Shown here: positions 1 to 11,189 of the stretch, one piece after another
How positions within the stretch are numbered: the first letter of the stretch is position 1
How the letters are laid out: every line of letters starts with the position of its first letter
Source of the DNA: Allobosea sp. BK604
GTDB taxonomy: Bacteria > Pseudomonadota > Alphaproteobacteria > Rhizobiales > Beijerinckiaceae
Direction: 5' to 3'
Assembly: GCF_004341515.1 (NCBI RefSeq)
Contig: NZ_SLZF01000008.1
Coordinates: forward strand, 62,001 to 126,000
DNA length: 64,000 nt
Program-made: the position numbers and the translations under genes
The notes under the pieces: generated by a model
The model's input: only the letters and a program-made list of their open reading frames with translations
Database searches by the model: none
What the model was told of the DNA's origin: nothing

Positions 1-127
1 ACTTAGCTTTTGAGGCGGGTCTTGGGAAGCTTGGCCAAGTGCGCAGGGTAAACGCACATCGCTGAAATCAGCGCGATATCGTCCTGGCGACGCTCGCGCG
101 CCGCCGCAACCTAAGCTTCCGCCAGGC

Positions 128-946
128 TCACTTCAGCTGGTACTTGAGCCGCAGCATCGCCGAGGCATTGCTCTGGAACTCGCTGCCGGCAAGAGGCACC
201 TGCCGGGAGAGCTTGACGTCGAGCACTGTTCGCCAGGGTCCTGACATCGGCCCGGTCAGATCGGCCAGGACCTGCATCTGCGGTGTCACGGTCGCCTCGG
301 GCATGTTGCGGGCTGCGAAGGCATAGGTGCTGGCCAGCGCGATCTCCGAGGTCAGGGTGACATTATCGAGCAGGCGCTGGCGATAGCCCAGCGTTGCGCT
401 CGCATTCTGGTTCGCCGTGCCGGCCATGCCGACATCGCCGCCGGTCGCCAGCCCCCAGCGCAGTCCGGTCTCGCTATCGGCCGGCTTGCGCGCCAGCGCC
501 CAGTCGAAGCGGGTGTCGGTGCTCTGCCAGGCGCCGGCGCCAGTGATGAAGGAGGTCGCGAGCGAGAACCGGTCGGGCCCGAGCTTCACGCCGACGGCGC
601 GCTCGACGGCGGAGGGCGGCCCACCCCCCGTGCCGGTGAAGCCGCGCCTGATCGTGGTCGCCTCCAACTCCGGCCGGGCCAGGCCGGCCCGTTCGCTGCG
701 GAGCTGGAAGGCGGCGCTCCTGTCGATTTGCGGCGCGACGAAGGTCGGCACGCTCAGCGCCTCGTCGGTCGGCAGCTCCCAGGAAATCGTTTCGGGCACG
801 CGGGCAAAGGCGAGGGACGGCTCCGACCCGCCTTTCGGGCGAGCGGGCTCGGCCGTAGCCGGATGCTGCAGGACGGCCAGGGCGACAAGCAGCGCCGGCA
901 GCACCGCACGCAGATGCGGCGCTTGATGATCAAGGTTTGTGGACAC
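128..946 (-). CDS. Secreted or outer-membrane hypothetical protein
   Basis: A 272-aa protein starting at a GTG. Residues 12-32 form a hydrophobic signal peptide ending near an Ala-Thr-Ala motif, so export is likely. The rest is rich in alternating polar and hydrophobic stretches, such as the C-terminal 30 residues ending in RLKYQLK. That pattern suggests an outer-membrane beta-barrel or a beta-rich periplasmic protein. I recognise no family. It is divergent from icd, with 240 bp between the two starts, and stands alone. The frame is well supported by codon bias; the exact start and the function are not. Confidence 0.6.
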   Translation of the reverse strand: MSTNLDHQAPHLRAVLPALLVALAVLQHPATAEPARPKGGSEPSLAFARVPETISWELPTDEALSVPTFVAPQIDRSAAFQLRSERAGLARPELEATTIRRGFTGTGGGPPSAVERAVGVKLGPDRFSLATSFITGAGAWQSTDTRFDWALARKPADSETGLRWGLATGGDVGMAGTANQNASATLGYRQRLLDNVTLTSEIALASTYAFAARNMPEATVTPQMQVLADLTGPMSGPWRTVLDVKLSRQVPLAGSEFQSNASAMLRLKYQLK

Positions 947-1186
947 GACGATCGTCCCGTTCCAACGGTGGCGACCGACAAAGGCTGACTTTGGAAGATG
1001 CCGTTTTTGCGGCAGTGCAACATGAAGCCGGCTCAGCCTCCCGCTGCGGCCGCCACGTATCCCATGCCTAAAAGGCCGGCTTCCCCCTGCGCCGTTTAAC
1101 AGCTAGGAAGCGCCGCAACGGCTTGCGGCGCCCCCGCCGCAGGTTGGGAATGGTTCCAATCCGAGCGGAAGCAGGGGTCGCATCAC

Positions 1187-2401
1187 ATGAGCAAGATCAA
1201 GGTCGCCAATCCCGTCGTCGACATGGACGGCGACGAGATGACCCGCATCATCTGGCAGAAGATCAAGGACACGCTGATCTTCCCCTATCTCGACCTCGAG
1301 CTGGATTCCTACGACCTCTCCGTCGAGAATCGCGACGCGACCGATGACCAGGTGACGATCGACGCCGCCAACGCCACCAAGAAGCATGGCGTCGCGGTGA
1401 AATGCGCCACGATCACCCCCGACGAAGGGCGTGTGAAGGAATTCAACCTGAAGCAGATGTGGAAGTCGCCGAACGGCACGATCCGCAACATCCTCGGCGG
1501 CGTGATCTTCCGCGAGCCGATCATCTGCAAGAACGTGCCGCGCCTCGTGCCGGGCTGGACCCAGCCGATCGTGATCGGCCGCCATGCCTATGGCGACCAG
1601 TACCGCGCCACCGATTTCAAGTTCCCGGGCAAGGGCACGCTCTCGATCAAGTTCGTCGGCGAGGACGGCAACGTCATCGAGAAGGAGGTCTTCAAGGCTC
1701 CGGATGCCGGCGTCGCCATGGCCATGTACAACCTCGACGATTCGATCCGCGATTTCGCCCGCGCCTCGCTGAACTACGGCCTGATCCGCAAGTACCCGGT
1801 CTATCTCTCGACCAAGAACACCATCCTCAAGACCTATGACGGCCGCTTCAAGGACATCTTCGAGGAGATTTACCAGAACGAGTTCAAGGCCGAGTTCGAC
1901 AAGCTGGGCATCACCTACGAGCATCGCCTGATCGACGACATGGTCGCCTCGGCGATGAAGTGGTCGGGCGGCTATGTCTGGGCCTGCAAGAACTATGATG
2001 GCGACGTGCAGTCCGACACGGTGGCCCAGGGCTTCGGCTCGCTCGGCCTGATGACCTCGGTGCTGATGACGCCGGACGGCAAGACCGTCGAGGCCGAGGC
2101 GGCGCATGGCACGGTGACCCGCCACTATCGCGAGCACCAGAAGGGCAAGGAGACCTCGACCAACTCGATCGCCTCGATCTTCGCCTGGACCCGTGGCCTC
2201 AGCCACCGCGCCAAGCTCGACGGCAATGCCGAGCTCGCCAAGTTCGCCTCGCTGCTGGAGAAGGTCACGGTCGATACGGTCGAGGCCGGCGACATGACCA
2301 AGGACCTCGCCCTGCTGGTCGGCGCCGACCAGAAGTGGCTCTCGACCACCGGCTTCCTCGAGAAGGTCAGCGAGAACATGCGCAAGGCGATGGCTGCCTG
2401 A
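1187..2401 (+). CDS. icd: NADP-dependent isocitrate dehydrogenase
   Basis: This 404-aa enzyme converts isocitrate to 2-oxoglutarate and CO2 with production of NADPH, in the cytosolic TCA cycle. The sequence matches the dimeric, eukaryote-like IDH type common in Rhizobiales rather than the E. coli type. It has the N-terminal VVDMDGDEMTRIIW segment and the substrate-loop region SPNGTIRNILGG. The metal/substrate segment IDDMVASAMKWSGG and the NADP-side segment EAAHGTVTRHYREHQKG are also present. The length is normal for the family. The gene is monocistronic and ends 170 bp before a strong hairpin terminator. Confidence 0.97.
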   Translation: MSKIKVANPVVDMDGDEMTRIIWQKIKDTLIFPYLDLELDSYDLSVENRDATDDQVTIDAANATKKHGVAVKCATITPDEGRVKEFNLKQMWKSPNGTIRNILGGVIFREPIICKNVPRLVPGWTQPIVIGRHAYGDQYRATDFKFPGKGTLSIKFVGEDGNVIEKEVFKAPDAGVAMAMYNLDDSIRDFARASLNYGLIRKYPVYLSTKNTILKTYDGRFKDIFEEIYQNEFKAEFDKLGITYEHRLIDDMVASAMKWSGGYVWACKNYDGDVQSDTVAQGFGSLGLMTSVLMTPDGKTVEAEAAHGTVTRHYREHQKGKETSTNSIASIFAWTRGLSHRAKLDGNAELAKFASLLEKVTVDTVEAGDMTKDLALLVGADQKWLSTTGFLEKVSENMRKAMAA

Positions 2402-2570
2402 GGACCGTTCGATAATTCTACTGGCGCGGCCGTCTGACGCGGCCGTCTGCGCTTCCGGTGCTCACGGACGGATGTCTGCTCCGCTCCGGTTCTCGACGGC
2501 CACGCCAGTCGGCTCTCGCCAGCGAATTCTCGAAAGGCCTCTGCGCCGCCAAGCCCGTTGCCTGAGATCG

Positions 2571-2600
2571 AAAGCCCGGCCAGTCTGGCCGGGCTTTTTT
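2571..2600 (+). terminator. Rho-independent terminator after icd
   Basis: The stem arms AAAGCCCGGCC and GGCCGGGCTTT surround a short loop and are followed directly by a run of T. It ends icd transcription. It also lies just before the start of the GFA-family gene, which argues against a longer N-terminus for that protein. Confidence 0.85.
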
Positions 2601-2614
2601 CATGGGTGATCCAA

Positions 2615-3085
2615 ATGACCGAGAATGGGCCTGTTCTCACCGGCGGCTGCCAATGCGGCGCCGTGCGCTATCGGTTGGCTCGGCCTCCGAGCAGGGTCTC
2701 GGTCTGCTTCTGCCGGATGTGCCAGAAGGCGGTCGGCGGCTATTTCGGCGCCTATGCCTCGTCGCGTGCCGAGGATGTGGTCTGGACCCGAGGCGAACTC
2801 AGCCTCTTCCGCTCCTCGGAGGTGGCCGAGCGCGGCTTCTGCGGGGTTTGCGGCACGCCACTGTCGTTTTCGTATCGCGGCAGCGGCCGGCTCTCGGTCT
2901 CGACCGGCAGTCTCGACGACCCGGCGGCGTTCCCGCCAGGGGTGGCCCATGGCATCGAGGGCAGGGTGCCGTTCTTCGCTGATATCTGCGAGCTCGAGGG
3001 CACGCGGACCGAGGACGACATTCCGGCCGATGAGATGGTGCGCTACCGCTCGCGCCAGCACCCCGACCACGACACAGAGCGCTAA
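2615..3085 (+). CDS. GFA-family (CENP-V/GFA) zinc-binding protein
   Basis: A 156-aa protein of the glutathione-dependent formaldehyde-activating enzyme fold. It carries the family's cysteine pattern: C12-x-C14, C31-x-C33-x-x-C36, and a later CGVC pair. These bind zinc in known members. Some members promote S-hydroxymethylglutathione formation, but most are uncharacterised, so the substrate is unknown. I chose the ATG at 2615, not one 19 codons upstream, because the upstream extension would be encoded by the icd terminator hairpin. Confidence 0.85.
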   Translation: MTENGPVLTGGCQCGAVRYRLARPPSRVSVCFCRMCQKAVGGYFGAYASSRAEDVVWTRGELSLFRSSEVAERGFCGVCGTPLSFSYRGSGRLSVSTGSLDDPAAFPPGVAHGIEGRVPFFADICELEGTRTEDDIPADEMVRYRSRQHPDHDTER

Positions 3086-3186
3086 AGCATTTTCGAGCGA
3101 AGTGGATACCGGTTCGCGTGAAGAAAATGCGTCAAAACAAAGAGATAGAGTATTTCCGCGATTCAGAGAAGCGCAGAAATGCTCTA
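3085..3186 (+). repeat. Dispersed intergenic repeat, copy A
   Basis: A ~100-bp element that starts with AGCATTTTCGAGCGAAGTGG and ends with an inverted version of its first bases (AAATGCTCT). Three more copies lie in the window, at 25149-25250 and 26525-26626 (opposite orientation) and 63543-63643 (same orientation). This copy fills the gap between the convergent GFA gene and the following minus-strand gene, and touches both ends. Confidence 0.85.
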
Positions 3187-3816
3187 ATCGACCAGGAGCG
3201 GCCGCCGCGCCAGGATGCGCTGGCCGCTCAGCGGCGCGTTCATGATGTAGCGCAGCTCGTAGGTGCCGGATTTCTCCGGCGCCTCCAGCGTGGCCTCGAC
3301 ATTCTCGGCGGGGAAGAAGCTTGGTCCCTCGGCCTCTGTCGGCGCGCCGGGCTCGGTGATGACGACACGATCACGCCCGCCATTGGGGCCGATGCCCCGG
3401 GCGGGGAAGCTGACGCCGCGCTTGACGCGCTCCGGCGCCGCCAAGGTCGCCGAGGCCGGCGTCGTGGTGAGGGACTGGCGCGCCAGGATCTCGCTCTTGC
3501 CGTCGCCCTCGCGCAGCAGCCTGAGCTCATAGGTTCCGGTCTCGCCGGGAACCGTGATCGAAGCGGTGGAGGCCGCGCCAAGCGGCACCGAGACCATCGC
3601 CGTCTCCGGTGCATCGGTGGGCTTGGCGATGGCGACCAGCGACTGGGGCGGGGCCTGGCTGGCGAGAACGGAGAGCATGGTGCCGGCCATGGTGCTGCCC
3701 GAGGCGGAGAGGGCTGGCCCACCCGGCGGCGCGGGCGCGCGCTGCTGCGCCGGCGCGCCGGTCATGCCGGCGCAGAGACAGGTGACAAGGGTGAGGGCGG
3801 TCAGGGTTCGCATCAT
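3184..3816 (-). CDS. Secreted protein with two GTYELR repeats
   Basis: A 210-aa protein with an N-terminal signal peptide (about residues 1-24, ending APAQQ). A Pro/Ala-rich linker follows, then two homologous beta-rich units, each with GTYELR...ILAR. Such units occur at the end of some alphaproteobacterial VWA-domain proteins; here they stand alone. It overlaps the upstream channel gene by 4 bp (ATGA), so the two are co-translated. Its function is unknown, and a periplasmic location is inferred. Confidence 0.7.
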   Translation of the reverse strand: MMRTLTALTLVTCLCAGMTGAPAQQRAPAPPGGPALSASGSTMAGTMLSVLASQAPPQSLVAIAKPTDAPETAMVSVPLGAASTASITVPGETGTYELRLLREGDGKSEILARQSLTTTPASATLAAPERVKRGVSFPARGIGPNGGRDRVVITEPGAPTEAEGPSFFPAENVEATLEAPEKSGTYELRYIMNAPLSGQRILARRPLLVD

Positions 3817-4973
3817 GCTTTCGAAGTATTGGACAGGCGTTCGGCGAGTTCAGGATGCCGCGCCATGAGCGAGCGGAAATCGACGGCGTCGAGGATAAGC
3901 AGCTTGGTCGGCACCACGGCGCGGGCCGCGGGCGTGTCCTCTCTACCCAGCAGGGCGATTTCGCCGAAAGTAAGGGCACCGAAATGATGACCCTCATCGA
4001 GCCGGCGGCTTTCCTTCTCGTCGTCGAGCTCGACCTCGCCGCTGGCGATGAAGAAGATGGACTGTATCGGCTCGCCGCGGCGCGTGATGGTAGCGCCAGT
4101 CTTGACCGTCTGCGCTCGCAGGAAGCGCATGATTTCGGCGATCTCGGCTGCGTTCAGGGCGCCGAAAAGCGGCATGCGCGCGATCATGCTCCAGGTCACC
4201 ACGAATTCGCGGCGGTGGATCTCCTGCGCGAAGGCGGTGGCGACGATGCCGACCGGCAGGGCCAGCATGACGAGCCCCATCACGGCGGTCAGTGAGGCGA
4301 CGACCTTGCCGGCCGCACTGATCGGATAGGCATCGCCATAGCCGACGGTGGTCAGGGTCACGATCGCCCACCACATCGCATCGGGAATCGTGCCGAACTT
4401 GTCGGGCTGGACGTCATGCTCGGCGAAATGCATCAGCGTCGCCGAGAGCAGCATGACGCCGATCAGGATGACGAGGCACGCCGTGAGCGCCTTGCGCTCG
4501 GCGGCAAGGGCTGCGCCGAGCGAGGCCATGCCGGGCGAGTAGCGGCCGAGCTTGAAGAAGCGCAGCAGCCGGAAGATCATCAGGATCTTCAGATCGTTCC
4601 AGCCGAACAAGCCGAAATAGAGTGGCACCGTCGCCAGGAAGTCGATGATCGCCGGCAGGGAGAGAGCGTAGCGTGCGCGCGCCTGCCAGGGCGTCAGGTC
4701 GCGATAGCGTGCATGCTCGGGGGCGGTCCAGAGCCGGACGGCATATTCCAGCGTGAAGACGATCAGCGAGACCAGCTCGATCAGCTCGAAGAGCCGGGCG
4801 TAGCGCTGCATCAGGCTCGGCACGGATTCGAGCACGAGCGCGCCGACATTGATGATGATCAGCGCGACGAGCGTCGCATGGACGAGCCGGGCGCCGAGAT
4901 CGTCGCCCGTGCCGAAATCGATGATCAGATGGACCCTGCGCCGCCAGCTCGGATGTGGCAGCGCAGCGGCCAT
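3813..4973 (-). CDS. Potassium channel with cyclic-nucleotide-binding domain
   Basis: A 386-aa inner-membrane ion channel. It has about six membrane segments, with an S4-like arginine segment FRLLRFFKLGR near residue 135. The K+ selectivity filter TVGYGD is at 209-214, followed by the inner helix. A C-terminal cNMP-binding domain (about 265-380) has the ITRRGEPIQSIFFIASGEVEL stretch. The arrangement resembles bacterial MloK1-type channels. It starts 8 bp after alaS ends and overlaps the next gene by 4 bp, so it probably shares the recA-alaS side transcript. Confidence 0.9.
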   Translation of the reverse strand: MAAALPHPSWRRRVHLIIDFGTGDDLGARLVHATLVALIIINVGALVLESVPSLMQRYARLFELIELVSLIVFTLEYAVRLWTAPEHARYRDLTPWQARARYALSLPAIIDFLATVPLYFGLFGWNDLKILMIFRLLRFFKLGRYSPGMASLGAALAAERKALTACLVILIGVMLLSATLMHFAEHDVQPDKFGTIPDAMWWAIVTLTTVGYGDAYPISAAGKVVASLTAVMGLVMLALPVGIVATAFAQEIHRREFVVTWSMIARMPLFGALNAAEIAEIMRFLRAQTVKTGATITRRGEPIQSIFFIASGEVELDDEKESRRLDEGHHFGALTFGEIALLGREDTPAARAVVPTKLLILDAVDFRSLMARHPELAERLSNTSKA

Positions 4974-4981
4974 GACGAGCC

Positions 4982-7624
<2,643 letters not shown>

Positions 7625-7744
7625 CGCAATTCGAACTCTGCTGCTGGGCTGAAGGCGGAGCGGACCGCCCGCTGATAAATCGGTTCTAGTCAGCGGTTTT
7701 GCCAGTGTCCAGAAACTCGGTGCCAGAGCCTTGAGGCTCCAACG

Positions 7745-7775
7745 AAAACGGGCGACCCGAAGGCCGCCCGCTTCT
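7745..7775 (-). terminator. Terminator after recA
   Basis: On the minus strand, GGGCGGCC and GGGTCGCCC pair around a TTC loop, followed by TTTTCGTT. It lies between the recA stop and the alaS start. It would separate most recA mRNA from alaS. Confidence 0.7.
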
Positions 7776-7800
7776 TATCCCGCCACTGGCGTGGGGAGGC

Positions 7801-8886
7801 TCAGGCTTCGCCTTCGTCGAGATCATCCTCGGTCGGCGTCGCCTGGTCGAGGATGCGCTCGGCGACGAGGCCGGAATTCTGGCGGATCGTCGCCTCGATG
7901 CGCGCCGCCATCTCGGGATTGGCCTTGAGGAAGGCCTTGGCGTTCTCGCGGCCCTGGCCGAGGCGCTGGCTGTCGAAGGAGAACCAGGCGCCGGATTTCT
8001 CGACCATGCCGGCCTTGACGCCGAGATCGATCAGCTCGCCGACCTTCGAGATGCCCTCGCCGAACATGATGTCGAACTCGACCTGCTTGAAGGGCGGCGC
8101 GACCTTGTTCTTGACGACCTTGACGCGGACGGAGTTGCCGGTCGCCTCGTCGCGCTCCTTCAGGGTCGAGACGCGGCGGATGTCGAGGCGCACGGAGGCA
8201 TAGAACTTGAGCGCGTTGCCGCCCGTCGTGGTTTCGGGCGAGCCGTACATTACGCCGATCTTCATGCGGATCTGATTGATGAAGATCACCATGCAGTTCG
8301 AGCGCGAGATCGAAGCGGTGAGCTTGCGCAGGGCCTGGCTCATCAGGCGGGCCTGCAAGCCGGGCTGGACGTCACCCATCTCGCCCTCGATTTCGGCGCG
8401 CGGGGTGAGGGCCGCTACCGAGTCGACGACGAGCACGTCGATCGCGCCCGAGCGGACCAGCGTGTCGGTGATCTCGAGCGCCTGCTCGCCGGTATCGGGC
8501 TGGGAGATCAGCAGGTCGTCGAGATTGACGCCGAGCTTGCGGGCATAGACCGGGTCGAGCGCGTGCTCGGCATCGACGAAGGCGCAGACGCCGCCCTTCT
8601 TCTGCGCCTCGGCGATGGTCTGCAGGGCGAGCGTGGTCTTGCCAGAGGATTCAGGACCGTAGATCTCGATGACGCGGCCCTTGGGCAGGCCACCCACGCC
8701 AAGCGCGATATCGAGGCCAAGCGAGCCCGTCGAGATGGTCTCGATCTCGATCGCCTGCTGATTCTTGCCCAGCCGCATGATCGAGCCCTTGCCGAAGGCC
8801 CGTTCGATCTGAGAGAGCGCGGCATCGAGCGCCTTGGCCTTGTCCATCGAAGAGCCTTCCACGAGCCTGAGATTCGCCTGATTCAC
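7801..8886 (-). CDS. recA: Recombinase A
   Basis: This 361-aa ATP-dependent strand-exchange protein is also the co-protease that triggers LexA cleavage. Walker A is GPESSGKTT (about 77-85). The L2-region segment is followed by NALKFYASVRLDIRR, and the C-terminus is acidic (EDDLDEGEA), as is usual. The start could be at residue 1 or at Met14 (MDKAKALDAAL); the first is used here. A LexA-type box lies about 86 bp upstream. Confidence 0.98.
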   Translation of the reverse strand: MNQANLRLVEGSSMDKAKALDAALSQIERAFGKGSIMRLGKNQQAIEIETISTGSLGLDIALGVGGLPKGRVIEIYGPESSGKTTLALQTIAEAQKKGGVCAFVDAEHALDPVYARKLGVNLDDLLISQPDTGEQALEITDTLVRSGAIDVLVVDSVAALTPRAEIEGEMGDVQPGLQARLMSQALRKLTASISRSNCMVIFINQIRMKIGVMYGSPETTTGGNALKFYASVRLDIRRVSTLKERDEATGNSVRVKVVKNKVAPPFKQVEFDIMFGEGISKVGELIDLGVKAGMVEKSGAWFSFDSQRLGQGRENAKAFLKANPEMAARIEATIRQNSGLVAERILDQATPTEDDLDEGEA

Positions 8887-8971
8887 GGTGCGCGCTCCTT
8901 ATGGCAGGGGCGCGACCACATCTCAATGCGCGCCATGCGCAAATATGGTCATGGTTTGTTCTCGTCTTCAA

Positions 8972-8986
8972 GTTCTTTTTTTGTTC
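8972..8986 (-). promoter_or_regulatory. LexA (SOS) box upstream of recA
   Basis: On the plus strand it reads GTTC, seven T, GTTC, which is GAAC-N7-GAAC on the recA strand. This is the LexA operator form known from alphaproteobacteria. It lies 86-100 bp upstream of the recA start. Additional GTTC half-sites flank it at 8958 and 8989. Confidence 0.8.
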
Positions 8987-9043
8987 TGGTTCTTCCAAGG
9001 CTGACGCCGCCATCCGGATGCAGCTGTTCAGTTACAGGCGGGT

Positions 9044-11041
9044 TCAGCCGTTTCGTGACGAAAGGCTGCCGGTATTGCGCCAGCGCTGCAGGGGCTGGCG
9101 CAATTTTGGACCGGTGCGGCCGTCAAGCGAACCGCTGAAATAGCCCTCGCGCTGCAAGCGGCGCTGCAGGGACCGCATCGTATCGGGGGACCAGTTCCTG
9201 GTGGATTTGGTCAGTTCCTCGAGCGTGTCGCCCGGATCCGCCGCGACGGCGCGAAGCAGGAACTCTGCTGCGGCATCCGGGTCCTTGCGCGTGCCCCGGC
9301 CTTCGTCGAGCAGGACCGCTGCGGCGCGATAGCCGCGCACGTCGCCGAGCTCCACCGCCTTGCGGAAATAGCCGAGCGCCTGGTCCGGCGCGCCGCTGAC
9401 ACCCTGCTCGGCGAGAACCCCGAGATTATAGGTGGCGATCGCGGAGCCCTGCTGGGACGCGCTCGTCAGGAGCTCGATCGCGCGCGGAACGTTGCGGGGC
9501 AGGGCGCCGCCCTGCATCAGCGCCACGGCGAGGTTGATCGCGCCATCGGGGCTGCCGCCGGCGGCGGCGCGCTCATAAAGGGCGTAGGCGCCGCGCACAT
9601 CCTTGGAAACGCCGTCCCCCGCCTCCATGATCAGGCCCAGGCTCACCAGGGCGCGCAGGTTGCCGCGCTCGCCAGCCTCCCGATAGAGCCGCAGGGCTTC
9701 GCCGCGCTGGTTGGCTGCCCAGAGTGCGCGCGCCAGCAGCGCCGCGTAATTCGGCATCTGCGGATGGGACGTCATGGCCTGGCGGCAGGCCGCGATCGCC
9801 CTGTCGACATTGGCGACGAGGTTTTCGAGGGGGACACCGTCCAGATTGGCTGTCGCATCCCTCGGGTGGGTCGCGAGGCGCTCGCAGAGGGCTTCCGGCG
9901 GGGTGCTGGAGCTGTCGGCCTCGGGCAGGGCACCCAGGAGCTTGCGAGCGGAATCCGCATATTTTCCGGTCGGATAGCGATGCAGGTAGAAATCGACCAA
10001 GGGCCGCATCCGCACCCGCGACACCAGCTCCCATAATCCGTCCTCCCCGGCGGCATCGGCGCTCGGAGCGCTCCGGGCCGTCCCCGGATCGAGGGAGGCC
10101 AATTTGGTGGGCTCGAGCAGCGTGCGCGCCTCGCTGACATGGGCCCCGGTCGGGAACCGGTCGAGATAGAGCCTCAGCAGCGCCGGATCGCGCAGGCCGA
10201 CGCCGAGCTGCCAGAGTTGAACCTCGGTCGAGGCGGCTTCGGGAGCGCCCGGCTTGAAGGCGAACTGACGGGTGAGGGAGGAATTCTCCCAGGGCACCTG
10301 CTGCCCGCCCGTCGCGGCGATCACATCGCGGCGCACCTTGATCATCATCGACGCGATGTCCTGGCCGCGCGTTCCGATATGGCTCAAAAGCGCCCCGGCG
10401 AAGGGGCTGTTCCGTCCTGCGCCATCATAGGCGACGTTGTCGGGCTGAGTCGCAAAGGCGAGCAGGAAGTTGGCGGCATTGCCGACGCGGGCAAGCCCGT
10501 CCCGGAAGATGTCCCCGGCACCGGCAGCCGCCGATTGGGCCAAGGGATTGTTGCGGCAGGCATCCAGGAAGATCAGATGAATGCCGCGCGCGCCCTCGAG
10601 CGCCGAGAGCATCGAGCGCAGCTCGATCGTGGAGCGCTTCACGCCGGCCGCGTCGCGGATCACGGCGTCGGCCGGGACAAGATAGTTCTGCGATTCGATC
10701 TGGAAGGCGTGGCCCGCATAGTAGAACATCGAGACATCGGCATCGCGGGCGAGATCGGAAAATCGCGTCATGAGATCGCGCATGGCCGCCATGCCGAGGT
10801 CCTCGCCGAGAAGGACCTCGAAACCCTGCTGCTTCAGCGCGTCCGAGACGTCGGCCGCATCATTCCGCGGATTTTTCAGCGGTGGCATCGACTGGTAGGC
10901 GCTGATGCCGATAACGAGGGCGACGCGCTTTTCCGCGAGGGCAGGGCAGGCCGACAGGATGAGAACGAAAGCTGCCAGCAGGACGCGCCGGCTGTGCAAC
11001 TGAATATAGGATTTCACCTGCACAAGCCCGCCCATGAACAC
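9044..11041 (-). CDS. Caspase-family (C14) peptidase with Sel1-like repeats
   Basis: A 665-aa exported protein. A signal peptide (about 17-36, ending CPALAEK) precedes a caspase p20-like domain beginning RVALVIGISAY. The catalytic dyad is visible: His111 in YYAGHAF and Cys162 in DACRNNP. Middle and C-terminal parts contain tetratricopeptide/Sel1-like repeats (about 430-600). The last ~35 residues (LQRRLQREGYFSGSLDG) resemble a peptidoglycan-binding domain. It lies 148 bp downstream of the TpsA exoprotein on the same strand. The substrate is unknown; processing of the adjacent exoprotein is a guess. Confidence 0.85.
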   Translation of the reverse strand: MFMGGLVQVKSYIQLHSRRVLLAAFVLILSACPALAEKRVALVIGISAYQSMPPLKNPRNDAADVSDALKQQGFEVLLGEDLGMAAMRDLMTRFSDLARDADVSMFYYAGHAFQIESQNYLVPADAVIRDAAGVKRSTIELRSMLSALEGARGIHLIFLDACRNNPLAQSAAAGAGDIFRDGLARVGNAANFLLAFATQPDNVAYDGAGRNSPFAGALLSHIGTRGQDIASMMIKVRRDVIAATGGQQVPWENSSLTRQFAFKPGAPEAASTEVQLWQLGVGLRDPALLRLYLDRFPTGAHVSEARTLLEPTKLASLDPGTARSAPSADAAGEDGLWELVSRVRMRPLVDFYLHRYPTGKYADSARKLLGALPEADSSSTPPEALCERLATHPRDATANLDGVPLENLVANVDRAIAACRQAMTSHPQMPNYAALLARALWAANQRGEALRLYREAGERGNLRALVSLGLIMEAGDGVSKDVRGAYALYERAAAGGSPDGAINLAVALMQGGALPRNVPRAIELLTSASQQGSAIATYNLGVLAEQGVSGAPDQALGYFRKAVELGDVRGYRAAAVLLDEGRGTRKDPDAAAEFLLRAVAADPGDTLEELTKSTRNWSPDTMRSLQRRLQREGYFSGSLDGRTGPKLRQPLQRWRNTGSLSSRNG

Positions 11042-11189
11042 CGCTTAAGGTCCTTCCTGTCCGGCGCCCTCAGGTTATCGCAACGTAATCCGGCGATTTT
11101 CGGATGAGCTCTCCATGGACGCAAGGCTTGCCGGACACCGCGCCCGGACAGGTGCGTCGGGCGCGACAGCCCTGCGCCGGCCCCGGATC

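Noticed and set aside
9076..9104. A strong hairpin (GCGCCAG / CTGGCGC) with TTTT after it.
   Set aside because: It lies inside the coding end of the caspase-like gene and points against its transcription; probably a by-product of coding sequence.
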